A stretch of DNA of 64,000 bases from Mycolicibacterium elephantis DSM 44368. Its GTDB lineage: Bacteria; Actinomycetota; Actinomycetes; Mycobacteriales; Mycobacteriaceae. A program made the position numbers and the translations under genes. The stretch is taken from positions 62,001-126,000 of the forward strand of contig NZ_ATDN01000008.1 in NCBI RefSeq assembly GCF_004014805.1. Direction: 5' to 3'. Positions 28,701 through 36,302 of this stretch are shown one piece after another; the first letter of the stretch is position 1; each line of letters begins with the position of its first letter. A model generated the notes under the pieces. The model did not search any database. It was not told the origin of the DNA and saw nothing but the letters and a program-made list of their open reading frames with translations.

Positions 28701-30749
28701 GGCGTGGAACTCCTCGGGCGAACGGGTCACCGCCTCGGGCACCACCACCAGACGGCCGCCGTGCAGCAGCGCACCGAAAACTTCCCAGACGGAGAAGTCG
28801 AACGCCAACGAATGGCTTTGGGTCCACACCTGTTTCGGCGACAGCTCCAAACGGGTGTCGATCGCCTCCAACAGCCGGGTCACGTTGCGATGCGGGATCG
28901 CCACCCCCTTGGGCACCCCCGTGGTGCCCGACGTGTAGATCAGGTATGCCACGTCGTCAGCGTCGGGCAACGGCAAACCGTCACCGGGCTGCGCCGCCAC
29001 CGCGGGGTCGGCGATGTCGACGACCGTCACCCCGCGTCCGGCCAGCCGGCCCGCCAGGTCCCCGGTGGTAACCACGACCGGTGGTTCGGCATCGCCGAGC
29101 ACGAACTCCAACCGCGCGTCGGGCACCGACGGGTCGATCGGCACGTACGCCGCACCGGTCTTGAGCACGCCGAGGATCGCCACGATCGCCTCGACCGACC
29201 GGGAAAACAGCAGCCCGACCCGTTGACCCGAAGTCACGCCGCGTTCGACCAGCAGGTGCGCCAACCGGTTCGACACCTCGTCCAGCTCGCCGTAGGTCAA
29301 GGTCTTGCCGTCGCCGCTGACCGCAGGTGCGTCGGGGGCACGAGCCACCTGCGCCTGGAACAACTCCGGGATCGAGGCCCCGCCGGGCACCGGATCCAGC
29401 GCCGCCCGGTTCCCCCACCCGTCCAGAAGGTGGCGCTCCTCCTGGTCGCGGACGTCCATCGTCGAAAGGGGCCGCGCCGGGTCGGCGGTCATCGCCGTCA
29501 ACACACGTTCGAATCGGTCCGCCAGCTCGCGGGCATCACATCCGGCGAACAATTCGCCGACACCCGACGTGCTGAGAAAGAGCTCTTCGTCGTTTCTGAT
29601 AATGACCAGCCCGAACTGATCCACCATGCCGGTGTGGGTCACGGTTCCCGATCCGGCGGCCCCCGCGAAATCGGCCAACCGGGTGGTCGGAATGAAATTG
29701 ATTACCGCTCGGGTCGAGGACCGGCCAATACCTTGGAAACGCGCCTTGTTCTCAATGGCGCGGACCGGGAACCGCTGATGCCGCAGCGCCTCTTGGACCC
29801 GGTTGTCGACGTGTTCGCAGAAGCCGGCGACCGTCGTGTCCGGCGAAACCTTCAACGCCAGCGGCACGACTCCGGAAATCATTCCGGGCACCAACAGCGT
29901 CTCCGGGCGAACGCGTCTGCTCACCGGGAAATCGAGAACAACCTCGGGACCACCGGTTTCGCCATGCACAAGCAGCGCACACGCGGCGGTGATCACCGAC
30001 GCCCGGCGCACTCCCAAGGCGTGCGACAGCTCGCGGGTCCTGGCGACGACGGCGGGATCCAACTGGATGGGCGCCGACGGCTCATACCCGTCGACTTCGC
30101 GCGCGACGCCGGGCACGGGGCCGTACGGCGCTTCCGATTCCAACGGAATGTTGTTTGCCCAATAGGTTTCGTCGGCGGCGTAGTCCTCGGACGCTTCGTA
30201 TTCGATTTCAGTGTCGATGAGGCTGCGCAGGGATCCGAAAACAGGAGGCGGAATCTGTGCGCCGGTAGCCATTGCCGAATAAACCGCAGCAATTCGGTGG
30301 CAGACAATTCCCATGCCAATTCCATCGATAACGATGTGATGGCAACACACGAAGAAATAAAATTGTTCAGCCCGCGTCTGAATCAACGCGAATTTGAACA
30401 GCGGCCCGCTCAGCGGCATCACCGCGCGTTGGATGGATGAGGCCGTCCGGTAGGCGTCGCGAACCGGATCCGCTGACGACGTCAGGTCGTAATAGGCCAG
30501 CTCGGTGTCCGGGTAATCCCGGACCGTCTGGAAAACCTGGCCGTCCGCCTCGAAAAACGCAGCACGCAGCGGCTCAGCCTCGCCTACCACATGACGAACT
30601 GCCCGCTCCAGCAAATCGTGTCTGATCGGGCCTTCGATTAGCCCGAGCATCCCCAGCTGCCACTTGGCGCCAGCCTGTCCGGTTTCCTGGGCAAGCCAAA
30701 TGTCCAGCTGGCCTCGCGTGAGCGGAAGTGTCCTGTTATCCCGCTCCAT
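6408..30749 (-). CDS. Giant NRPS, first subunit, six full modules plus a terminal C domain (8113 aa)
   Basis: Assembles the N-terminal part of an acylated peptide in the cytosol, one amino acid per module on phosphopantetheine carriers. Domain order with key residues: starter C (HHIVIDG at 137), A1 (pocket Asp651), T1 Ser1002, E1 (HH 1174); C2 (HH 1662), A2 (Asp2167), T2 Ser2502; C3 (HH 2687), A3 (Asp3229), T3 Ser3564, E3 (HH 3736); C4 (HH 4220), A4 (Asp4723), T4 Ser5055; C5 (HH 5240), A5 (Asp5777), T5 Ser6114; C6 (HH 6299), A6 (Asp6834), T6 Ser7174, E6 (HH 7348); C7 (HH 7832), end. Starting with a C domain at residue 1 fits N-acylation by a fatty acid, as in lipopeptide synthetases such as GPL Mps1. 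C domains after E modules share one opening (LTPSDxAPARL); those after non-E modules share another (PLSFAQxRLWF), so D/L logic is consistent. The ATG has a GGCGGAGG ribosome site and lies 17 bases after mbtH. There are no N-methylation or release domains. It is far larger than expected for a four-residue GPL synthetase. Confidence 0.97.
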   Translation of the reverse strand: MERDNRTLPLTRGQLDIWLAQETGQAGAKWQLGMLGLIEGPIRHDLLERAVRHVVGEAEPLRAAFFEADGQVFQTVRDYPDTELAYYDLTSSADPVRDAYRTASSIQRAVMPLSGPLFKFALIQTRAEQFYFFVCCHHIVIDGIGMGIVCHRIAAVYSAMATGAQIPPPVFGSLRSLIDTEIEYEASEDYAADETYWANNIPLESEAPYGPVPGVAREVDGYEPSAPIQLDPAVVARTRELSHALGVRRASVITAACALLVHGETGGPEVVLDFPVSRRVRPETLLVPGMISGVVPLALKVSPDTTVAGFCEHVDNRVQEALRHQRFPVRAIENKARFQGIGRSSTRAVINFIPTTRLADFAGAAGSGTVTHTGMVDQFGLVIIRNDEELFLSTSGVGELFAGCDARELADRFERVLTAMTADPARPLSTMDVRDQEERHLLDGWGNRAALDPVPGGASIPELFQAQVARAPDAPAVSGDGKTLTYGELDEVSNRLAHLLVERGVTSGQRVGLLFSRSVEAIVAILGVLKTGAAYVPIDPSVPDARLEFVLGDAEPPVVVTTGDLAGRLAGRGVTVVDIADPAVAAQPGDGLPLPDADDVAYLIYTSGTTGVPKGVAIPHRNVTRLLEAIDTRLELSPKQVWTQSHSLAFDFSVWEVFGALLHGGRLVVVPEAVTRSPEEFHALLVDEQVSVLSQTPSAFYALQSVDELTPEAADGLALDVVVFGGEALEPARLQGWLAKHRDAPRLINMYGITETTVHASFREITAADVDSTVSPIGIPLADLAFFVLDGWLRPVSPGVVGELYVAGAGLSYGYVGRSGLTASRFVACPFGAAEAPGRLMYRTGDLVCWGADGELRYLGRADEQVKIRGYRIELGEIQAALAQLDGVEQAAVIAREDRPGDKRLVGYITGSADSAELRAQLGERLPAYMVPVAVVVLDALPLTVNGKLDKRALPAPEFSDAGRYRAPANATEEVLAGIFAEVLGLERVGVDDSFFDLGGDSILSMQVASRARAAGLVCRPRDVFVEQTVARLARAVEVAGSVADVIDEGVGPVVATPIMQWLQSAEGPVDEFNQTVLLKAPAGVTEADVVAVLQALLDRHAMLRLRAEDDGAGGWSLTVPEPDSVQARDCVQSVEVLSDEALVTARSRLNPSEGRMLSALWVASTRQLALIIHHLAVDGVSWRILLEDFNLAWAQLRNQEPIALPPAGTSFARWAQLLSEYAERSGVVELAGHWKQVASAPAVLPAPQPELDTYVNAGRYSAELDAETTAMLLGEVPAAFHAGTQDILLIAFGLAVAELLGAGGSRIAIDVEGHGRQEELAGLGADVDLSRTVGWFTTKYPVSFDLGGPSGGLRWAQVVAGDAALGAVLKHAKEQLRALPDGLTYGLLRYLNSHADLDGDDPAIGFNYLGRLGGSSGGSGDAWRITPEGLSLTGVAGALPLALMHTVELNAATVDTEVGPRLRADWTWAPSALDHDEVSRLSRLWFEALSGICAHVRNGGGGLTPSDVAPARLTQQQLDELAEHGPIADVLSLTPLQQGLLFHANTAQASDLYAMQLDIELSGPLDVQRLRDAVHSVAERHPHLAAQFIEQFDEPVQILPAEPEVPWRYVELSSDSDVDEQVQRVCADERAAVCRLADEPVFRAALIRVAPERHRFLLTTHHIVLDGWSMPILLQEIFAGFGGQRLPAAAPYRSFITWLAGRDVDTARAAWREVLAGFDAPTLVGPPGKAAPGPRGIESFQISEDITRAVSELARSHQTTVNIVLQTAFARLLCSLTGQHDVAFGTTVSGRPTDVPGAESMVGLLINTVPVRATFTPEATTEDLLGRLQSAHNDTLEHQHLALNEIHHLSGHDQLFDTLFVFENYPIDTAVSLGADGLRAAEFNFRETNHYPLAVQAMPGPRLGLRVEYDTDVFDGERVAALIERFERVLAAMAAEPKRRLSSVDLLDPTEQARIDEWGRRAALTGPSTAVEPVPALFAAQVARTPDVPALTFDGQSMTYAELDEAANRLALVLAGQGAAPGEVVALMLPRSADAIVAILAVLKTGAAYLPIDPALPLARVGFMLADATPVVAVTKAELAERFEGFEVPVIDVGDLDSHEVDPAATLSGPTADDIAYIIYTSGTTGVPKGVAIPHRNVPGLFGVLGGELSSGPGRVWTQWHSYSFDVSVWEIFGALLHGARLLVVSEQVAASPEDFHALLVSERVDVLSQTPSAAGMLSPQDLESAALVVAGEACSTELVDRWAAPGRVMINAYGPTEATVYASISAPLTAQAPDSVVPIGAPVTGAALFVLDAWLRPVPPGAVGELYVAGRGVAVGYVGRAGLTSSRFVACPFGEPGMRMYRTGDLVRWGADGQVEYLGRADEQVKIRGYRIELGEIQAALAGLDGVEQAVVIAREDRPGDKQLVGYITGAADPAKTRAALAERLPAYMVPAAVVAIDAVPLTVNGKLDTRALPAPDYDSDHYRAPATPVEEILAGIYAQVLGLERVGVEDSFFDLGGDSLSAMRLVAAINKTLNAGIAVRALFDAPTVAALAPRIGGEEATLEPLVAAERPTDVPLSFAQARLWFLDQLQGPSPVYNMTAAFRISGALDVDALGAALADVVARHETLRTLITAPGGVPHQVVIEAERADFGWEVVDASGWTPSRLREAIDATSRHTFDLAVEIPLRARLFRISDEEHVLAAVVHHIAADGWSLTPLVADLSVAYADRCAERSPGWAPLAVQYVDYTLWQRAQFGELDDTSSRIATQLAYWEDALSGMPERIALPTDRPYPLVADQRGAKVVVDWPAELQRQVARLAREHNATSFMVLQAALLTVLSKLSGTSDVAVGFPIAGRRDPALDELIGFFVNTLVLRADLAGDPTVADVLAQVRARSLAAYEHQDVPFEVLVERLNPTRSLTHHPLVQVALAWQNGVGNDINDPAAEFALGDLQVRPMPVDTHTARMDLNFSLAERHGEDGEPAGISGTVEFRTDVFDAGTVETLIARLRRVLATMTADPTARLSSIDLLDDEEHEHLDRLGNLATLTAPAPAPSALTMTELFAEHVARIPDAVAVTCGERSWTYRELDEASNRLAHRLTGHGAGPGQCVALLFNRSGEAIVSMLAALKTGAAYLPIDAAVPAGRMEFMISDAAPIAAVTTAELADRLAGTDVTVIDVGDVGPAAADGLSGEVGTGPRPNDIAYLIYTSGTTGVPKGVAITHHNVIQLLGSLDAGIPPAGVWPQCHSLAFDVSVWEVFGPLLRGGRVVVVPEDIAGSPEDFHALLVREQVTVLTQTPSAVRVLPREGLETAVLVVVGEACPPEVVEQWAPGRVMINAYGPTETTMCVAISAPLTPGLGVPIGSPVPGAALFVLDEWLRPVPEGVIGELYVAGEGVGTGYLGRSGLTASRFVACPFGGPEAAGRRMYRTGDLVYWRPDGQLQYLGRADEQVKIRGYRIELGEIQAALAALDGVQQAAVIAREDRPGDKRLVGYITGSADPAELRARLGERLPAYMVPVAIVVLDALPLTVNGKLDTRALPAPDYGDGDRYRAPGDAVEEVLADIFAEVLGLERIGVDDSFFDLGGDSILSMQVVARARAAGLVCRPRDVFVEQTVARLARTVGVSGRAGGPIDSGIGPVAATPIIRWLQTVDGPVDEFNQTVLLQAPGGVTEADVVALLQALLDRHAMLRLRVEDDGAGGWSLTAPEPDSVQARDCVQSVDALSDEALVTARSRLNPSEGRMLSALWAPSTGHLALIIHHLAVDGVSWRILLDDLNTVWAQQRGRKPAATPPAGTSFARWAQLLAEHADDPDVLQLADSWKQVASAPTVLPPPRPERDTYVNAGWYSAELDAETTAMLLDEVPAAFRAGTQDILLIAFGLAVAELLGTGNSRIGIDVEGHGRNEDLAGLGADVDLSHTVGWFTAKYPVALAVDRLPWAQVVAGDAALGAVLKDAKEQLRALPDGLTYGLLRYLSSHTELDGDDPAIGFNYLGRLGGPAGDRSGEGWRISADGVSLTSVSAAVPMPLVHSLELNSATVDTDAGPRLRADWTWAPSVLDHDEVSRLSRLWFEALSGICAHVRNGGGGLTPSDIAPARLTQQQLDELAEHGPIADVLPLTPVQQGLLFHANTAQSSEDLYAAQLHISLNGPLDAERLRDAVRTVLTRHPNLVARFCQRFDEPVQVIPAAPTVQWRFVELDADNTEEIERLCTAERVAVGDPADAPAFRVALIRTGTDRHRFVLTNHHIVLDGWSLPILMQEIFAGYHGQRLPTAPPYRNFISWLTERDLGAAHEAWRNALAGFETPTLLGPPDRKGLGPRAAETFSVSEETTRALGELARSQHTTMNIVLQAAYARLLCWLTGQPDVAFGTVDSGRPPEVLGSESMVGLLINTVPVRATFTPTTTTAELLGQMQRAHTDTLEHQHLALSEVHRLTGQDQLFDTLFVYENYPIDTVAPLGADGLTIDEYEFRESTHYPLTVQAEPGDALGFRIEYDTDVFDATDVKALAKRLETVLAAMVADPQGSLSAVDLLDDAEHARLDAWGNRSVLTQLPEPTSVPQVFAAQVARTPDAVAIRFDGRSTTYRELDEASNRLARLLADRGAGPGERVALLFPRSADAIVVILAVLKTGAAYLPLDPALPDARIEFMLTDAAPIAAVTTAELAPRFDGYGLLVVDVADPEVAAQPGTPLPLPSPHDVAHIIYTSGTTGVPKGVAVKQCNVTQLFHELQIGVPLEPGQVWTQFHSYAFDFSVWEIWAALLYGGRLVIVPELVARSPEEFHRLLVREQVTVLTQTPSAAGVLSEEGVDAALVIGAEPCPPELVDRWSADRVMVNVYGPTETTMWLCASAPLQPGSGSPPIGSPTAWAAFFVLDPWLRPVPAGVVGELYLSGAGVGVGYWRRPGLTASRFMACPFGEPGTRMYRTGDLVRWRPDGQLDYLGRADEQVKIRGYRIELGEIQSALTAIDGVEHAAVIAREDKPGEKRLVGYITGTADPAKARAALAQRLPGYMVPAAVMVIDALPVTVNGKLDTRALPAPDYSDVGHYRAPANPTEEILAGIFARVLGVDRVGVDDSFFDLGGDSLSTMRLIAAINASLDVDLPVRTVFEAPTVAQLAPRVGEGAGRLAPLTPVERPEIIPLSFAQNRLWFVDQLQGPSPVYNMPVGLRLRGPLDADALGAALSDVVERHESLRTLFDAPDGTPRQVVAPADRAQFGWNVVDATGWSESRLNAAVDGDVRYAFDLRSEIPIRATLYRLSADEHVLVAVVHHIAADGWSLTPLIRDLGAAYACRCEGRAPDWAPLPAQYVDYTLWQRAQLGDLEDGDSPIAAQLTYWEEALAGMPERLALPTDRPYPPVADLRGASVAVDWPAEVQQRVRALAGEHSSTSFMVMQAALAVLLSKLSASSDVAIGFPIAGRRDPALDELVGFFVNNLVLRVDLAGDPTVAELLEQVRARSLAAYQHQDVPFEVLVERLNPTRSLTHHPLVQVALAWQNLPGKDDDLTDGLNLGDLQVSPLSVDTQTARMDLTFSLGERWTRTGEPAGIGGAVEFRADVYDAGTVETLIQRWQRVLAAMAADPGRRVSSIDLLDEAERARLDEWGNRAVLAAPAKRSASDSIPALFDEQVARTPDAVAVTFAGRGMTYRELDEAANRLAHLLTTSGVGQGQCVALLLERSADAVVAMLAVLKTGAAYLPIDPALPDARIEFMLNDAAPAAAITSSGLADRSHDWPLPVVDVNDPALNDQRSTPLALPEPDDVAYVIYTSGTTGVPKGVAITHFNVTQLLRSLYADMPEQVWAQWHSYTFDASVEEIWSPLLHGGRLVVMPESVARSPEDGHALLVSEQVSMLSQTPSAVAMLSSEGLGGSTALLVAGEPCPPEVVDRWAPGRVMVNGYGPTETTICASRSAPLTAGADVVPIGSPTPGTALFVLDEWLRPVPPGVVGELYVAGRGVGVGYVDRSGLTASRFVACPFAASEAPGTRMYRTGDLVCWGPDGQLRYVGRADEQVKLRGYRIELGEIQAALAGLDGVDQAAVIAREDRPGDVRLVGYVTGTAEPAKLRTQLAERLPAYMVPAAVVPLSALPLTPNGKLDTRALPAPEYSDADRYRAPANLTEEILTGVYSQVLGVERVGVDDSFFDLGGDSLSAMRLVAAINKTLDANLPVRALFEAPTVAQLAPRIGGEEAALEPLVAGERPAVVPLSFAQTRLWFLDQLQGPSPVYNMPTALRLSGALDVDALGAALADVVARHETLRTMFPAVEGIPRQLVVPAERADFGWEVVDATGWTADRLEQAIGEAARYTFDLATEIPLRAKLFRLADDEHVLAAVVHHIAADGLSMTPLVADLGAAYANRCAGRAPGWAPLEVQYVDYTLWQRAQFGDLDDSASRIASQLAYWQDELAGMPERIALPTDRPYPPVADQHGATVTLEWPAELHRQIARVAREHNATSFMVLQAALGALLSKLSGTSDVAVGFPIAGRRDPALDELIGFFVNTLVLRMDLAGDPTVAELLAQVRARSLAAYEHQDVPFEALVERLNPTRSLTHHPLVQVALGWQNLPADSGLTLGDLAVTQLPADTQAARMDLSFSMAERRSETGEPAGITGTVEFRTDVFDAATVETLIQRWQRVLAAMTADSDQRLSSIDLLDDEEHAHLDRLGNLSALTAPRPDPSASTVPALFAEHVARIPDAIAVTCGERSWTYSELDDAANRLAHRLIEHGAGPGQCVALLFNRSGEAIVAMLAALKAGAAYLAIDPAVPAARIEFMLADAAPIVAVTTAELADRLAGRAMPVVQVGDPEAEAGHRPAPALPGPAPEDIAYLIYTSGTTGVPKGVAVTHDNLTHLARSTPEHLPREQVWTQCHSYAFDFSVWEIWAALLGGSRLVVVPESVTSSPDDFHALLIRERVNVLTQTPSAVSALSPQGLESVSLLLGGEACPGEVVDRWAPGRVMINAYGPTEITVYASMSTPLTPGSGAAPIGAPVATAALFVLDESLRPVPPGVVGELYVAGDGVACGYLGRSSLTASRFVACPFGGPVAAGKRMYRTGDLVSWRPDGQLQYLGRSDDQVKIRGHRIELGEVQAALAGLNGVAQAVVITREDQPGTNRLVGYVTESAPEAVDPGAARNALADKLPPYMVPAAVVVLDALPLTVNGKLDVRALPAPDYSDAGRYRAPTNAIEEILAGIYAQVLGLERVGVDESFFDLGGDSILSMQVVARARASGVMCRPRDIFVEQTVARLAQVVGVHGGADGPVDEGVGSVPATPIMRWLHEVQSSGGPIEEFNQTVVVQAPEGVTEEEVRVVLQALMDRHAMLRLRVETAADAGEWSLQIPEKGSVPPVLHSVDALTDEALVAARSRLSLSDGVMLSVLWARATGQLALIVHHLAVDAVSWRILLEDLNIAWAQHHHGQDVTLPAAGTSFARWASLLEDHAHDPTVVDQADGWRDVLATPSPLPAAQPELDTYATAGHLTDSLDAETTRALLGEIPAAFRAGVQDILLIAYALALTQMLDTDASVAIDVEGHGRNEDIAPDVDLSRTVGWFTTKYPVALNVGGLSWAQVVSGDPALGGLIKNAKEQLRALPDGLTYGLLRYLNPDVGLTGPEPAVGFNYLGRMGATGADAGGQLWQVSQEGAALSAAAAAIPMPLGHTVELNASTVDTDDGPQLYATWTWAPSAMDETQVGRLSQLWFDALRGICAHVRGGGGGLTPSDIAPARLTQEEIDELSGQHRIADVLPLTPLQQGLLFHVNATSGQDVDDVYAMQLEITVTGPLDSERLRQAVHTVVNRHPNLAARFVQQFDEPVQIIPADPTVPWQYLEIARSNVDFDEQIQRACAAERAAVCDLLRQPAFRAALIRTADNEHRFVMTYHHIVLDGWSLPILLQEIFASYYGQHLPAAGSFRRFVTWLAERDVDAAHAAWRDVLAGFETPTLVAPKGRTTPGRRATESFQVPAETTEAINELARSCHTTVNTVLQAAWAQLLTWLTGHHDVAFGVAVSGRSADVAGAESMVGLLINTVPVRATITPDTTIADLLGDLQRCHMDTLDHQHLALSEIHRAAGHDQLFDTLFVFQNYPVDTAAMHTTNGLAITEVNGREYNHYPLTLQAMPGKELVLRVEFDTDVFDTNRIHKIMRRFQRVLAAMSGDSVQKS
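7740..12293 (-). other. NRPS module 6 (C-A-T-E), substrate unclear, D-configured
   Basis: Residues 6153-7670. The condensation domain is LCL type. The A-domain pocket reads D,F,W,T,L,G,A,V,Y, which I cannot match confidently. The carrier motif GGDSILS is the form used before E domains. The E-domain active-site motif reads HHLAVDA (7348-7354), with Ala replacing the usual final Gly, unlike E1, E3 and E8. Confidence 0.8.
12294..15470 (-). other. NRPS module 5 (C-A-T), possible cationic residue (Lys/Orn-like)
   Basis: Residues 5094-6152. The A4 core reads [10 protein letters not shown]: position 239 of the pocket (residue 5781) is Glu where every other A domain here has Trp. The pocket code is D,A,E,S,L,A,G,I,C. 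An acidic residue at 239 is known from A domains that take lysine or ornithine, so a basic side chain is a reasonable guess, not a proof. There is no E domain. Confidence 0.75.
15471..18563 (-). other. NRPS module 4 (C-A-T), substrate unclear
   Basis: Residues 4063-5093. The condensation domain is DCL type (HHIVLDG at 4220), matching the epimerizing module before it. The A pocket reads D,F,W,T,V,G,V,M,W, close to the threonine family only at the first three positions. The carrier is GGDSLSTM. There is no E domain. Confidence 0.8.
18564..23129 (-). other. NRPS module 3 (C-A-T-E), probably D-aromatic residue
   Basis: Residues 2541-4062. The condensation domain is LCL type (HHIAADG at 2687). 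The A pocket reads D,V,W,T,V,V,A,M,C, which shares W, T, V, A and C with the phenylalanine code (DAWTVAAVC). Phenylalanine or a similar large residue is likely. It is followed by a carrier of the pre-E type and an E domain with HHLAVDG. Confidence 0.8.
23130..26240 (-). other. NRPS module 2 (C-A-T), substrate unclear
   Basis: Residues 1504-2540. The condensation domain is DCL type (HHIVLDG at 1662), as expected after an E domain. The A pocket reads D,V,W,S,V,A,A,V,Y, with no confident match. The carrier is GGDSLSAM at 2502. There is no E domain. Confidence 0.8.
26161..26384 (-). repeat. E1/E3 junction repeat (second copy 18482-18705)
   Basis: The E-to-C junction after module 1 and that after module 3 are almost the same at DNA level, about six differences over roughly 225 bases by eye. 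It covers the end of the E domain and the start of the following DCL condensation domain. It points to exchange of E-C cassettes between modules. Confidence 0.85.
26241..30749 (-). other. NRPS loading module 1 (starter C-A-T-E), predicted acyl-D-(allo-)threonine
   Basis: Residues 1-1503. The N-terminal condensation domain (HHIVIDG at 137-143) has no upstream carrier in the protein, so it should take an acyl donor in trans. The A pocket reads D,F,W,S,V,G,M,V,H, a threonine signature. Carrier Ser1002 and the E domain (HHLAVDG from 1174) follow. The first residue would be N-acyl-D-Thr or D-allo-Thr. Confidence 0.85.
28354..28524 (-). repeat. A1/A7/A8 near-identical DNA repeats
   Basis: This part of the A1 domain matches A7 at 5282-5452 with about three mismatches by eye. 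The adjoining stretch 28499-28715 matches A8 at 2209-2425 with roughly nine mismatches. The three domains share the same pocket code, consistent with recent duplication or gene conversion of a threonine-activating unit. Confidence 0.85.
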
Positions 30750-30755
30750 CGGACT

Positions 30756-30763
30756 GCCTCCGC
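30756..30763 (-). promoter_or_regulatory. Ribosome binding site of first NRPS gene
   Basis: GGCGGAGG on the minus strand, six bases before the ATG at 30747-30749. It lies inside the 17-base gap after mbtH and supports the chosen start. Confidence 0.75.
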
Positions 30764-30766
30764 CGT

Positions 30767-30997
30767 TTAGTTATCAACGGTCTTGCCCTGTGCCAACCTT
30801 TCACGCAGACTTTTCGGCCGTATATCGGGCCAGTTTTGTTCGATGTACTCCAAGCATGAAGCCCGATCCGCTTCGCCGTATACCACCCGCCAGCCGGCTG
30901 GAACATCGGCGAACGTCGGCCACAGGCTATGTTGCTCCTCATCGTTGACCAGCACAAAAAAGCTGCCCTTGTCGTCGTCGAAAGGATTGATGCTCAA
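30767..30997 (-). CDS. mbtH: MbtH-like NRPS accessory protein (76 aa)
   Basis: MbtH-like proteins bind A domains of NRPSs and are often needed for their folding and adenylation activity. The full family signature is present: an N-terminal NPFDDD, then [10 protein letters not shown], then a Pro-x-Gly-Trp around residue 35, then a C-terminal segment ending in RP-x-SLRERL. The length of 76 aa is normal. The start codon appears to be TTG (30995-30997), preceded by GGAGAA at 31001-31006; no ATG fits the conserved N-terminus. It ends 17 bases before the NRPS ATG, so the two are almost certainly one operon, mirroring the mbtH-mps order of GPL loci. Confidence 0.96.
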   Translation of the reverse strand: MSINPFDDDKGSFFVLVNDEEQHSLWPTFADVPAGWRVVYGEADRASCLEYIEQNWPDIRPKSLRERLAQGKTVDN

Positions 30998-31919
30998 CAG
31001 TTCTCCAAACCAGCTAGTCGACGTAAGTGGAACAGGTTATGAATCTATCGGAGGGGAACGGCCTCGGTTCGTGGTTTTCGCAGAATCCTAAGTGTTAACT
31101 AGATCGCATTCCAGCTACGGCGCGCCGAGCATGATGATGGCGGTTCACTGGCGTTTATACGAAATCGGCAAGCGGCCGTGAAGGCCATAACACTCGCTGT
31201 TCGAAGCGCTCGACTGCCGCGTTGCAGGCGGGCATCACCCCGCGATGTCGGTGACATCCCGAGTTTTCTGCTCGGCCCGACACTTGGCTGACGGCGGTAT
31301 CCGGTCACTGCGACGTCCTCAAATGATGTTCCGTGGTTCGGACGGTCCGAGCTCAGCCTCCAGCGGGTCCGAGCCGTCGTCAAAACGGTATGGACCCTTC
31401 AAGATTGGCTGGACCTCCGACGTGGCGGTCGCTCGGGAAGCCGCATCAACCCGCCCCTTCGGCGGCCTCAGCGGTGTATATCCCTAGCACTCCCGGCACC
31501 TTACGCCATCGTCAATCACCACGGCTCGCTTTACCCCAACGGCGCCGCGTCGGCGTGCCTGGACTAGCATGGGACGGCCAGTGATAGCAAGGAGCCTCGA
31601 TCGACGACCGCGGCAGACGGATGTGACCGATCTCGTGCCGTGCGGGCGCTCAGCGCTCCGCCGAATCTGCCAATACCGTTGCGGTACTTATGGATATCGC
31701 CGAGATCGGAATGCTGTTGTCGTCGTCGACCGCGTGTTTGATCACCGGGTCGTGTACGTTCAGCCCCGCACTCGTTATGTTGGATTCCACCGTGACCTCC
31801 TGATCTGCACCAGCGGATCCGCTCGCAGGCAGCGCCGCGAAACGGCAAATCCGCGCCAGTTGCGGTCAGGAGCCGCCGGTGGGCTGGGCTTTTCACCGTC
31901 TAGTAGCTAGGGACCGCAG
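30998..31919. other. 920-base intergenic region between mbtH and P450
   Basis: It separates divergent transcription units: mbtH/NRPS to the left and the P450 to the right. I see no gene with a recognisable product. The short open frames have atypical composition and no convincing ribosome sites. The 31020-31110 part is visibly richer in A and T (for example TTAACTAGATC near 31096), where a promoter for the mbtH-NRPS operon would be expected, but I cannot define -10/-35 elements with confidence. Confidence 0.5.
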
Positions 31920-33338
31920 ATGAGCGAAACCGCGCAAACCGTCCTACCGCCGGGCCCTCGGCTTCCCATGTTGGCGCAGTCCGCGTTGATGTTGCGTCAC
32001 GGGTTGGACTATCTGACTGCCTGTCAGCGCCGCTACGGCGACGTGTTCACGCTGCGCCAACCCATGGTGGGCACGGTCGTCTACGTCGCGGATCCTGCTG
32101 TCATCAAAACGGTGTACGTCGGCGACCCGCGTGTCTTCCACGGCGGCGAGGGACACGAGATCCTTCGCGGCGTGCTCGGCGACAGTTCGTTGTTCGTCAT
32201 CGACGAAGACGAACACCGCGACCGCCGTCGCCTGATGATGCCCGCGTTTCTCCGTGACGCGGTGGCGCGCCAGACCGATGCGATGGCCGAGATCGCTGCC
32301 GCGAACATCAGCGGATGGCCGGTCGGCAAGACGTTTCCGGTGGCGACCAAGACCGCCGAGATCGCGCTGGAGGTGATCCTTCGCACGGTTGTCGGCGCCA
32401 CAGAGCCGGCGCGACTGGCTGCGCTGCGCGAGACCGTGCCGCGGCTGCTCTATCTGACCCCGTGGGAGACCCTGGCGATCGCGAAGCCCAGCCTGCGGAA
32501 CCGTCGGCCGTGGCGGGCGCTGCGCCGGCGATTCGAAGAGGTCGACGCCCTGCTGTACGCCGAGATCGCCGACCGCCGCGCCGATCCGGACCTGGCCGAA
32601 CGCACCGATGCGCTCGCCATGCTGGTCCGCGCCGCCGACGACGACGGACGCACGATGGACGACCGCGAACTGCGCGACCAGCTTCTGACCCTGATCCTCG
32701 CCGGTCACGAGACCACCGCGACGTCGCTGGCCTGGGCGCTGGAGCGACTGACCCGCCACCCGGCCGTCCTGGCCAAGGCGGTCGAGGCCGCAGACGCCAG
32801 CGCGGCGGGCGATCCCGCCGGCGACGAGTACCTCGACGCGGTGGTGAAGGAGACACTGCGGATCCGGCCCGTGATATTCAGCTCGGGCCGAGTGCTGACC
32901 GAACCGGCCGAGGTGGGCGGCTACCTGCTGCCGGCAGGCACCACGGTGGACGTGTCGATCGGGCTGGTGCACGCCAGCGCCGCCGTGTACCCGGATCCGG
33001 ACCGGTTCGACCCGGAGCGGATGCTCGGTGCCGCGCTGAGCCCGACCACCTACCTGCCGTTCGGCGGCGGCAACCGTCGCTGCCTCGGTGCCACCTTCGC
33101 CTTGGTCGAGACGCAAGTGGTGCTCCGTGAGATTCTGCGCCGGGTCGAGTTGAGCACCACCACGGAGCCCGACGAGAAGCAGAAGCTCAAGCACGTCACG
33201 TTCGTCCCGCACCGCGGCGCGCGCATCAAGGTCCGCGCGTTCAGAAACGTCGCGCCGCCCACGACGACATCCGCGGCGCCGCGGTGCCCCGTCGAGCCCC
33301 AGAACGCCACCCAGTCACGGGACTTGCGAACGAGCTAG
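31920..33338 (+). CDS. Cytochrome P450 monooxygenase (472 aa)
   Basis: Heme-thiolate monooxygenase. Visible landmarks: N-terminal proline-rich PPGPRLP; I-helix oxygen-binding motif AGHETTA at about 260-266; K-helix ExxR at Glu311/Arg314; and heme loop FGGGNRRCLG with the cysteine ligand at 388. It resembles the mycobacterial CYP135/CYP138-type group. Length is normal, and the C-terminal tail after about residue 440 is low in conservation. It lies on its own on the plus strand, divergent from the NRPS operon. In this context it may hydroxylate the fatty acyl chain or an amino-acid side chain of the lipopeptide; the substrate cannot be read from sequence. Confidence 0.93.
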   Translation: MSETAQTVLPPGPRLPMLAQSALMLRHGLDYLTACQRRYGDVFTLRQPMVGTVVYVADPAVIKTVYVGDPRVFHGGEGHEILRGVLGDSSLFVIDEDEHRDRRRLMMPAFLRDAVARQTDAMAEIAAANISGWPVGKTFPVATKTAEIALEVILRTVVGATEPARLAALRETVPRLLYLTPWETLAIAKPSLRNRRPWRALRRRFEEVDALLYAEIADRRADPDLAERTDALAMLVRAADDDGRTMDDRELRDQLLTLILAGHETTATSLAWALERLTRHPAVLAKAVEAADASAAGDPAGDEYLDAVVKETLRIRPVIFSSGRVLTEPAEVGGYLLPAGTTVDVSIGLVHASAAVYPDPDRFDPERMLGAALSPTTYLPFGGGNRRCLGATFALVETQVVLREILRRVELSTTTEPDEKQKLKHVTFVPHRGARIKVRAFRNVAPPTTTSAAPRCPVEPQNATQSRDLRTS

Positions 33339-33354
33339 TCCGCCACCGGGTCCG

Positions 33355-34629
33355 CTACGAATCGGATCGCCGCCGGCCTTGGGCGAGCTTCTCCACCAAA
33401 TCGGCAGTGGCGGCGACACTTTCCGCGGGCGTGGTCATCCGGGCGGCGACCTCACGCGCCCGGGCGGCGTACTGCGGGTCGAGGATGGTACGCAGATCGG
33501 CGATCAACGATTTCTCGGTCGTGGCCGATAGGCGGCGAGCGGTGCCGACTTTCAATTGCTTGATCCGCCGGCCCCAGAGCGTTTGATCCAGGTCCGTGGA
33601 AAGGATCAACGTCGGCACCCCGGCGCGCAGGCCCGCGGCGGTGGTGCCCGTGCCGCCGTGATGTACGACCGCGCGGCAAGCCGGAAACGCGGCCGAGTAG
33701 TTCATCGCGGTGACCACCTTGACGTGTTCGGAGCGAGGCACCGCGCCGAACTCGGTTCCGGCCGAACACACCAGTGCCCGCTCACCCAACTGGGCGCAGG
33801 CCGCGCTGATCATGGCGAGCGTTCCGGTGCCTGATTCGACCGGCAGGCTGCCGAAGCCGAAGAAGATCGGCGGTGTGCCCGCGGCGATCCAGGAGGCGAC
33901 CTCGTCGTCGGCGTCGGTGGGCAGATCCAGGGTCAAGGCGCCGACGAAGGGCCGCTGGTCAGCCCATTTCGCCCATTCGTCGGCCAGCCCCGGAAAGCAC
34001 ACCTCGTCGTAGGCCTGGATCTCCAGGCAACCGCGTGCGGTGAGCCGCCACGGCGAAGGGGCTTTGGCCTTCGGAAGGTCGAGTTCACTGCGCTGGACGC
34101 CTTCGACCTTTCTGGCGTTGCGCCACGCCAACCACTCGGACACCTTCATCGCTGAACGACCCACTGGCGCAGGCAGGAACGGCACGAACTGGCCGTTGGC
34201 GCGCAGTGGGAACATGTGCATGGTGGCCAACGGGATGTCGTAGTACTCGGCGACGTTTCCGGCGGCATCCTCGAAGTTCACCCCGGTGAACAGCAGGTCC
34301 GCCCCGTCGGAGAGCGACGTCAGCGTCGCGATGATGTCCTTCCAGCACTCGAGGAAGGGTTTCACCACTTCGCGCCGGTACCTGACCAGGTCCTGCACCT
34401 TCCACAAGTTGCGGAAGAAGTGTGTCCAGAAGGTGCGGTGGGCATCCAGCACGGCTTGCAGGTCGGGGCCGTATGCGACCGCGGTCGGACCGGACGCCTC
34501 GGCGAAGGCGATCAGGTCCGGCGGGACGGCCATGTGTACTTCATGCCCGCGGCGTAGCAGCTCGCGGCCGACGGCCACCAGCGGTTCGATGTCACCGCGG
34601 CTTCCGTAGCTCGCCAACGCGAATCTCAT
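33355..34629 (-). CDS. GPL-type glycosyltransferase, GT1 family (424 aa)
   Basis: UGT-like glycosyltransferase with a GT-B fold, related to the Gtf/RtfA enzymes that add 6-deoxytalose, rhamnose and other deoxysugars to mycobacterial glycopeptidolipids. It opens with the family start FALASYGSRGDIEP and carries the nucleotide-sugar loop HHGGTGTTAAGLRAGVP at about 323-339, followed by the acceptor-proximal STDLDQTLWG. Length is typical. It lies 54 bases downstream of a paralogue on the same strand, most likely the same operon. Likely acceptors are Thr or other hydroxyls on the lipopeptide, or a first sugar; donor specificity cannot be told from sequence alone. Confidence 0.93.
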   Translation of the reverse strand: MRFALASYGSRGDIEPLVAVGRELLRRGHEVHMAVPPDLIAFAEASGPTAVAYGPDLQAVLDAHRTFWTHFFRNLWKVQDLVRYRREVVKPFLECWKDIIATLTSLSDGADLLFTGVNFEDAAGNVAEYYDIPLATMHMFPLRANGQFVPFLPAPVGRSAMKVSEWLAWRNARKVEGVQRSELDLPKAKAPSPWRLTARGCLEIQAYDEVCFPGLADEWAKWADQRPFVGALTLDLPTDADDEVASWIAAGTPPIFFGFGSLPVESGTGTLAMISAACAQLGERALVCSAGTEFGAVPRSEHVKVVTAMNYSAAFPACRAVVHHGGTGTTAAGLRAGVPTLILSTDLDQTLWGRRIKQLKVGTARRLSATTEKSLIADLRTILDPQYAARAREVAARMTTPAESVAATADLVEKLAQGRRRSDS

Positions 34630-34683
34630 CGCAGCACCTGACCGCTCACCTGGCAGCCGACCTTCACCGGCTCGTCGTCGTAC

Positions 34684-35964
34684 TCAGGCCGCATCCTTGA
34701 CGCGAGCGAACGCTTCGAGCAGGTCGGCCGCGGCCGCGACGCTCTCGGCGGGTTGGGTCATCTCCGCGCGGACCTCGCGTGCCCTGGCCCGGTATTGCGG
34801 CTCGAGGATCTTGCGCAGGTCTGCCACCAACGACTTTTCGGTCGTGGCCGAAAGTCGGCGGGTGGTGCCCACGCCCAGCTTCTTGACTCGAGCTCCCCAC
34901 AGTGTCTGATCGAGGTCGGTGGACAGCACCAACGTGGGTACACCGGCGCGCAGGCTCGCTGCCGTGGTGCCCGCGCCACCGTGGTGGACGACCGCGCGGC
35001 AGGCGGGAAACGCCGCCGAGTAGTTCATCGTGCCCACCACCTTCACGTTGTCGAAGTGGGGGACGTGGCTGAAGTCGCTCGAACCGGCGCACACCAGCGC
35101 CCGCTCCCCCAGCTGCGCACAAGCACCGCTGATCATGGCGAGCGTGTCGGCGGCGGACTCCACGGGCATGCTCCCGAAGCCGAAGCAGATCGGCGGCGTT
35201 CCCGCCGCGATCCACGAGGCGACCTCGTCGTCGGCCTCCCCCGGCAGCTCCATCGTCAGCGCGCCGACGAAGGGCCGTCGGCCGTCGAACTGCGCCCACT
35301 CGTCTGCCAGCCCCGGAAAGCACACCGAGTCGTAAGCCTGGATCTCCAACACGCCTCGTTCGGCGAGCCGCCACGGCGACGGGCCGGTGGCCTTCGGCAG
35401 ACCCAATTCACGGCGCTGCGGGTCTTCGAGCCGCTTCATCAAGGGCCAGCCCAGCCATTCCGACGTCTTCATTATCGACCGGCCCACCCGGGCCGGCAGG
35501 CCCGGAACGAGCTGGCCGTTGGCCCGTATCGGGAAGACGTGCAAGGTGGCGAACGGAACGCCGTACCGCTCTGCGACGTTGCCGGCGGCCTCCTCACCCA
35601 GCACGCCGGTGAACAGCAGATCGGCGTCCTTGGCCAGCGACGTCAGCGTCGTGTTGACGTCGTCCCAGCACTGGGCCAACAACCGCCAGTCCTCACGCAG
35701 CAGGTCTTTCAGGTCACCGATGCGCCAGAAGTTCCTCCAGAACTTCCGAAGGAAGCGCGCCCAGAAGTCGCGGTTCACGTCCTGCCAAACCCGCACATCG
35801 GGCCCGCAGGCAACGGCCGCCGGGCCGGCCGCCTCGGTGAAGCCGACCAGGTCGGGCGAGACCGCCATACACACGTCGTGTCCGCGGCGCACCAGCTCGC
35901 GGCCCACGGCGACACCCGGTTCGACATCACCACGAGTTCCGTAGAACGCCAACACAAACTTCAT
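34684..35964 (-). CDS. GPL-type glycosyltransferase, GT1 family, paralogue (426 aa)
   Basis: Same family and architecture as its downstream neighbour: start FVLAFYGTRGDVEP, donor loop HHGGAGTTAASLRAGVP from about 327, and STDLDQTLWG. The two proteins are highly similar through the C-terminal half and diverge most around residues 60-130, the acceptor-binding N-terminal domain. This suggests duplication followed by a change of acceptor. The ATG is preceded by CAAAGGTG (35977-35984). Two enzymes imply at least two sugars on the product. A DNA-level similarity between the copies is visible in the donor-loop region. Confidence 0.93.
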   Translation of the reverse strand: MKFVLAFYGTRGDVEPGVAVGRELVRRGHDVCMAVSPDLVGFTEAAGPAAVACGPDVRVWQDVNRDFWARFLRKFWRNFWRIGDLKDLLREDWRLLAQCWDDVNTTLTSLAKDADLLFTGVLGEEAAGNVAERYGVPFATLHVFPIRANGQLVPGLPARVGRSIMKTSEWLGWPLMKRLEDPQRRELGLPKATGPSPWRLAERGVLEIQAYDSVCFPGLADEWAQFDGRRPFVGALTMELPGEADDEVASWIAAGTPPICFGFGSMPVESAADTLAMISGACAQLGERALVCAGSSDFSHVPHFDNVKVVGTMNYSAAFPACRAVVHHGGAGTTAASLRAGVPTLVLSTDLDQTLWGARVKKLGVGTTRRLSATTEKSLVADLRKILEPQYRARAREVRAEMTQPAESVAAAADLLEAFARVKDAA

Positions 35965-36302
35965 CGCCGAGTTTGCACCTTTGCTTCCCGTGCGGTCTGC
36001 TCCGACGAGCCCGGAGCCCGCGCTCCCAGCTCAGCCGCCCGGCAGCATAACCCGACACCCGCAGTACTGACTTGGAATCGCGCGTATTGGCAATCGCTCG
36101 AATGTGCCGAGAGAGCCGCCGTCGCCGATCTGAACTCCGGTGTGCGAGTTGCGCTTCGGACGCGTCGCCGAATCGTGTCTCGGCCTGTCGGATCCTACCG
36201 GATTCGTCCTGCGGGCCGGCCCGCCCTGGGTCTGCCCGGATCGGGGGCACGAGCAGAGCCACGCGTTCGAGGACGGGCGCGGCCCCCGCAGCGCGACGCT
36301 TG
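35965..36302. other. 338-base intergenic region upstream of glycosyltransferases
   Basis: It lies between the MFS gene stop and the glycosyltransferase start, both minus strand. I see no gene, tRNA or clear terminator. It is long enough to hold a separate promoter for the glycosyltransferase pair. Confidence 0.5.

Noticed and set aside
5026..30440. Many long open frames on the plus strand opposite the NRPS genes (several of 600-1100 codons)
   Set aside because: They are antisense shadows caused by high G+C codon bias of the NRPS genes. Their translations are low-complexity, rich in Arg, Gly, His and Gln, repeat from module to module and match no family.
1..30749. Calling the NRPS genes mps1 and mps2 of the classical glycopeptidolipid pathway
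   Set aside because: Neighbouring families fit a GPL-like locus and the starter C domain resembles Mps1, but eight or more modules and the Thr/Phe/basic code order do not fit the four-residue GPL core.
31099..31910. Small open frames in the gap between mbtH and the P450
   Set aside because: Frames on both strands overlap each other, lack good ribosome sites and have no conserved motif.
31944..33212. 422-codon minus-strand frame opposite the P450
   Set aside because: Antisense shadow; the P450 reading has all heme and I-helix motifs.
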